Below, piece by piece: positions 61,606 to 64,000 of a stretch of 64,000 nt of DNA. Every line of letters begins with the position of its first letter. The stretch's first letter is position 1. Below the pieces are notes generated by a model, which worked only from the letters and a program-made list of their open reading frames with translations, did not search any database and was not told the origin of the DNA. Source of the DNA: Pseudovibrio sp. Tun.PSC04-5.I4 (GTDB taxonomy: Bacteria; Pseudomonadota; Alphaproteobacteria; Rhizobiales; Stappiaceae); the NCBI RefSeq assembly GCF_900104145.1, contig NZ_FNLB01000006.1, positions 4,032,501-4,096,500 of the forward strand. Reading direction: 5' to 3'. Made by a program: the position numbers and the translations under genes.

Positions 61606-61634
61606 ATCGTAAAGCTAGGAGAACCTGTTGACAA
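61606..61634 (-). promoter_or_regulatory. Candidate ssrA promoter
   Basis: On the minus strand TTGTCA (61634-61629) and TACGAT (61611-61606) are 17 bp apart, giving a start near 61598, just before the tmRNA acceptor piece. Confidence 0.6.
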
Positions 61635-61860
61635 AACGTCATATTCACCGGGCACCTTGTACAAGTTCGCTATTAGAGAATTGTAATCAGCATATTTGAC
61701 GCGATTTGTGCAGTGCATTGTTGGCCATAATGGAATCCGCAGACCTTTTTATTGGCAGACGCTTGGGGTAAGACCTCCTGAGCATGAGCGCGCAGAGGCA
61801 TAATCCCTGAGTTTGTCTATACTGAGCGCATTCGAATCGTATTACAGGAGATGGTCCTTC

Positions 61861-62655
61861 GTGCAGCAATATGTGGAGCTGATGCGCCGTATCATGGATG
61901 AAGGTGTGGTCAAGGAAGACCGGACCGGTACTGGCACCAAATCTGTGTTTGGTCATCAAATGCGATTTGATCTGGAGCAGGGCTTCCCTGTTGTTACGAC
62001 AAAGAAATTACATCTAAAATCAATCATTCACGAACTTCTCTGGTTTCTTACCGGGGATACCAACATTATATATCTGAAGGATAATGGTGTTCGGATCTGG
62101 GATGAATGGGCTGATGAGAATGGCGACCTGGGCCCTGTATACGGGTATCAGTGGCGCTCCTGGCCGAAGCCTGATGGTGGGTCAATCGACCAGATTGCTA
62201 ATGTAATCCATCAGATCAAAACCAATCCAGATAGCCGCCGCCTGATTGTCTCTGCCTGGAATCCTGCTCTGGTTGATGAGATGGCCTTACCGCCGTGTCA
62301 TTCGCTATTCCAGTTCTACGTGGCTAATGGCAAACTTTCCTGTCAGCTCTACCAGAGGTCTGCGGATGTGTTTCTTGGTGTGCCGTTTAACATTGCGTCC
62401 TATGCGCTGCTGACCATGATGGTTGCGCAGGTCTGCGATCTGGAACCTGGTGACTTTGTGCATACGCTTGGTGATGCCCATTTGTATTCCAACCACATGG
62501 AACAGACAGAATTACAGCTTTCTCGAGAGTTGCGCGCCCTGCCGAAACTGTGCATCAATCCAGATGTGAAAGACATTTTTTCCTTCCGTTTCGAAGATTT
62601 TTCATTGGAAGGTTATGATCCGCATCCCCATATTAAAGGTGTGGTTGCAATTTAG
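61861..62655 (+). CDS. thyA: Thymidylate synthase
   Basis: 264 residues from GTG 61861, exactly the length of E. coli ThyA, with AGGAG 10 bases upstream; the frame is open to 61813 but the extra residues have no counterpart. Makes dTMP from dUMP using methylenetetrahydrofolate. Motifs: EDRTGTGTKSVFGHQMRF (phosphate-binding Arg), IIHELLWFLTGDTNI, IWDEWADENGDLGPVYGYQWRSW, DSRRLIVSAWNPALVDEMALPPCHSLFQFYV (catalytic Cys), LSCQLYQRSADVFLGVPFNIASYALL and HTLGDAHLYSNHMEQ. Followed 30 bases later by kdsB. Confidence 0.97.
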   Translation: MQQYVELMRRIMDEGVVKEDRTGTGTKSVFGHQMRFDLEQGFPVVTTKKLHLKSIIHELLWFLTGDTNIIYLKDNGVRIWDEWADENGDLGPVYGYQWRSWPKPDGGSIDQIANVIHQIKTNPDSRRLIVSAWNPALVDEMALPPCHSLFQFYVANGKLSCQLYQRSADVFLGVPFNIASYALLTMMVAQVCDLEPGDFVHTLGDAHLYSNHMEQTELQLSRELRALPKLCINPDVKDIFSFRFEDFSLEGYDPHPHIKGVVAI

Positions 62656-62684
62656 TTGACCTCACATGACTAAAAGGAGTTCCC

Positions 62685-63509
62685 ATGCGAGCGCTTATTT
62701 GTGTGCCTGCGCGTATCGGTTCTACTCGGTTCCCGCGTAAACCTCTGCATCCTATTAGCGGGCGCAGTTTGTTGGAGCGTGTTGTTCAGGTCGCTCGTGT
62801 TGCTGCCAAGCAAACCGGCTCTGACTTTGTTGTTGCCGTCGACCACGAAGAGGTTGCTGAGCTTTGCCGCCATATTGGCGCGCCTTTTGTGATGACCGAT
62901 CCGGGGCATTCATCTGGCACGGACCGTGCGCTTGCTGCTGCAAAAGCTTTTGGCAGTCATCCTGAGTTTGTGCTCAATCTGCAAGGTGATGCTCCATTTA
63001 CACCGCCAGAGCATGTGGCAGCATTAATTAGAGCTGCTGAAGTTCGTCCGGGAGCTGATGTTTTTACACCAGTTGTTCGTCTCGACTGGGACGGGCTGGA
63101 CACGCTTCGTGCACATAAAAAAGAACATCCGTTTTCCGGTACGACGTGCGTTCGACGGGATGATGGTACGGCCCTATGGTTTTCCAAGAATATTCTTCCT
63201 GCTATCCGCAAGGAAGAAAAGCTTCGCGAAACAGATGCTCTATCACCCGTATTCAGGCATATCGGTCTTTATGGATACCGCATTGATGCACTGGAAGAGT
63301 TCACAGAGATTGGCCTTGGCTATTACGAGCAGCTGGAAGGTTTGGAGCAGCTTCGGTTCCTTGAAAACGGGATGGTTGTTCACGCAGAAGAGGTTGCGCC
63401 CCCTAAATTGTCCATGTCTGGTGTTGATACGCCGGCTGATGCTGAGCTTGCTGCCCAGTTGATTGCAAAGTTTGGCGATCCGTTTGACCATCTGGAGACT
63501 GGCCTGTGA
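62685..63509 (+). CDS. kdsB: 3-deoxy-manno-octulosonate cytidylyltransferase (KdsB-like)
   Basis: 274 residues. Activates Kdo with CTP for lipopolysaccharide core synthesis. Motifs: ICVPARIGSTRFPRKPLHPISGRSLLERV (CTP-binding PAR-x-x-STR-x-P-x-KPL), GTDRALAA, FVLNLQGDAPFTPPEHV (usual NVQGDEP with Glu changed to Ala), RHIGLYGYR and LEQLRFLENGMVVHAEEV with GVDTPADAE. Slightly divergent from canonical KdsB, so a related nonulosonate-type cytidylyltransferase is possible. The stop overlaps the start of the next gene (GTGA at 63506). Confidence 0.82.
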   Translation: MRALICVPARIGSTRFPRKPLHPISGRSLLERVVQVARVAAKQTGSDFVVAVDHEEVAELCRHIGAPFVMTDPGHSSGTDRALAAAKAFGSHPEFVLNLQGDAPFTPPEHVAALIRAAEVRPGADVFTPVVRLDWDGLDTLRAHKKEHPFSGTTCVRRDDGTALWFSKNILPAIRKEEKLRETDALSPVFRHIGLYGYRIDALEEFTEIGLGYYEQLEGLEQLRFLENGMVVHAEEVAPPKLSMSGVDTPADAELAAQLIAKFGDPFDHLETGL

Positions 63510-64000
63510 CACGTATTTATATTCTTCGCCATGGGAATACTTTTGATAAAGGCGATGTGGTTACACGTGTTGGTGGCCGCACAGACTTGCCGCTGAGCGT
63601 TTCGGGTTTGGATCAAGCTGAAAAACTCTCGGAGCATTTTGCAGAGCTTGCCGTGGGTTTTGATATGGCGTTTTGCTCTCCTTTGCAGCGAACCAAGCAG
63701 ACCGCTCAGATTGCATTGAAAACTCAGGTGGAAGAGGTGGACCTTAAAGTTCTGCCATTTCTTGTTGAGATTGATTACGGTCCAGATGAAAACAAGCCGG
63801 AAGACGAGGTTCGCGCGCGGATTGGCGAGGATGCTCTAAAGGCTTGGGAAGAGGAGGGTATCCCTCCAAACGGATGGTATGTGGACCCACCAGCTGTGAT
63901 TGGGCGGTGGCAGGAGTTTTTTGCTTCTGCGCCGAAAAAATATCCAAACAAGACGCTTTTAGTTGTCACCAGCAATGGAATTGCCCGTTTCGCGTTAAAA
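63506..64000 (+). CDS. Histidine phosphatase (phosphoglycerate mutase-like), 3' end cut off
   Basis: 165 codons from GTG 63506 to the window edge with no stop. VTRIYILRHGNTFDKGDVVTRVGGRTDLPLSVSGLDQAEKL contains the RHG motif (phosphorylated His) and the usual G-x-x-D-x-P-L-S-x-x-G pattern; FCSPLQRTKQTAQIAL and the Glu of LVEIDYG follow. The second catalytic His would be within VVTSNG, which reads Ser-Asn instead of the usual SHG, so activity may differ. The last residues (GIARFALK) reach the window edge. Overlaps kdsB by 4 bases, suggesting a joint role in surface sugar metabolism (inference). Confidence 0.8.
   Translation, partial: MTRIYILRHGNTFDKGDVVTRVGGRTDLPLSVSGLDQAEKLSEHFAELAVGFDMAFCSPLQRTKQTAQIALKTQVEEVDLKVLPFLVEIDYGPDENKPEDEVRARIGEDALKAWEEEGIPPNGWYVDPPAVIGRWQEFFASAPKKYPNKTLLVVTSNGIARFALK

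Noticed and set aside
61354..61612. Short + strand frames (60-76 codons)
   Set aside because: They are antisense to the tmRNA gene.
1..64000. tRNA genes, insertion sequences, prophage and plasmid features
   Set aside because: No T-arm pattern of a tRNA (apart from the tmRNA), no transposase or integrase, and no terminal inverted repeats were seen.

Overview
The window reads as a contiguous piece of an alphaproteobacterial chromosome, most likely Hyphomicrobiales (Rhizobiales). The evidence is a complete division and cell-wall (dcw) cluster followed by lpxC-bamD-recN and ligA, a circularly permuted two-piece tmRNA gene beside the ClpXP adaptor sspB, DUF4169 and ribbon-helix-helix genes, and FtsZ with a long linker. 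Base composition is moderate rather than GC-rich. A marine member such as the Pseudovibrio/Stappiaceae group would fit, but that is only an impression.

Layout. 1-8430: accessory and housekeeping genes: a cut-off FMN-barrel oxidase divergent from a MocR regulator, RNase P RNA, a KAP-type P-loop ATPase, peptidase T, a MerR regulator divergent from an MFS exporter, and a xylose-isomerase-like TIM barrel. 8430-28740: the dcw cluster, mraZ-rsmH-ftsL-ftsI-murE/F-mraY-murD-ftsW-murG-murC-murB-ddl-ftsQ-ftsA-ftsZ, all on the + strand with many 4-base stop/start overlaps. It starts at a run of 10-bp-spaced MraZ boxes and ends at a strong terminator. murE and murF are one 1212-codon reading frame joined by a roughly 245-residue acidic linker. 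28740-40230: lpxC, bamD, recN and ligA, with five unrelated genes between recN and ligA (HPP membrane protein, TetR regulator, FeeM-like N-acyltransferase, E1/ThiF-like adenylyltransferase, GT87-like membrane protein). 40230-50110: two small-protein genes, a UvrD-type helicase, a cation/proton antiporter, prmA, a structured RNA locus, and aminopeptidase P. 50110-55660: azlCD with an AraC regulator, a ClC chloride channel and a D-lactate/glycolate-type FAD dehydrogenase. 55820-64000: a very large AsmA-like protein, RHH, DUF4169, sspB, ssrA, thyA, kdsB and a cut-off histidine phosphatase.

The most striking non-coding signal is at 47489-47912. On the minus strand a 54-codon ORF with a good ribosome binding site is followed by four tandem hairpins. 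Their stems differ but stay paired, and every loop carries CCUCCC; the last hairpin is a terminator. This matches the organisation of alphaproteobacterial CcsR/cuckoo (alpha-r14-like) anti-Shine-Dalgarno small RNAs. The most interesting protein signal is the divergent FeeM-like acyltransferase and E1-like pair at 33931-36403, which looks like a small biosynthetic module.

How the genes work together: the dcw block makes and polymerises lipid II and assembles the divisome; lpxC, bamD, kdsB and the AsmA-like protein serve the outer membrane; recN, ligA and uvrD serve DNA repair; ssrA and sspB form a ribosome-rescue and proteolysis pair. All family calls are from reading motifs; no database search was possible.
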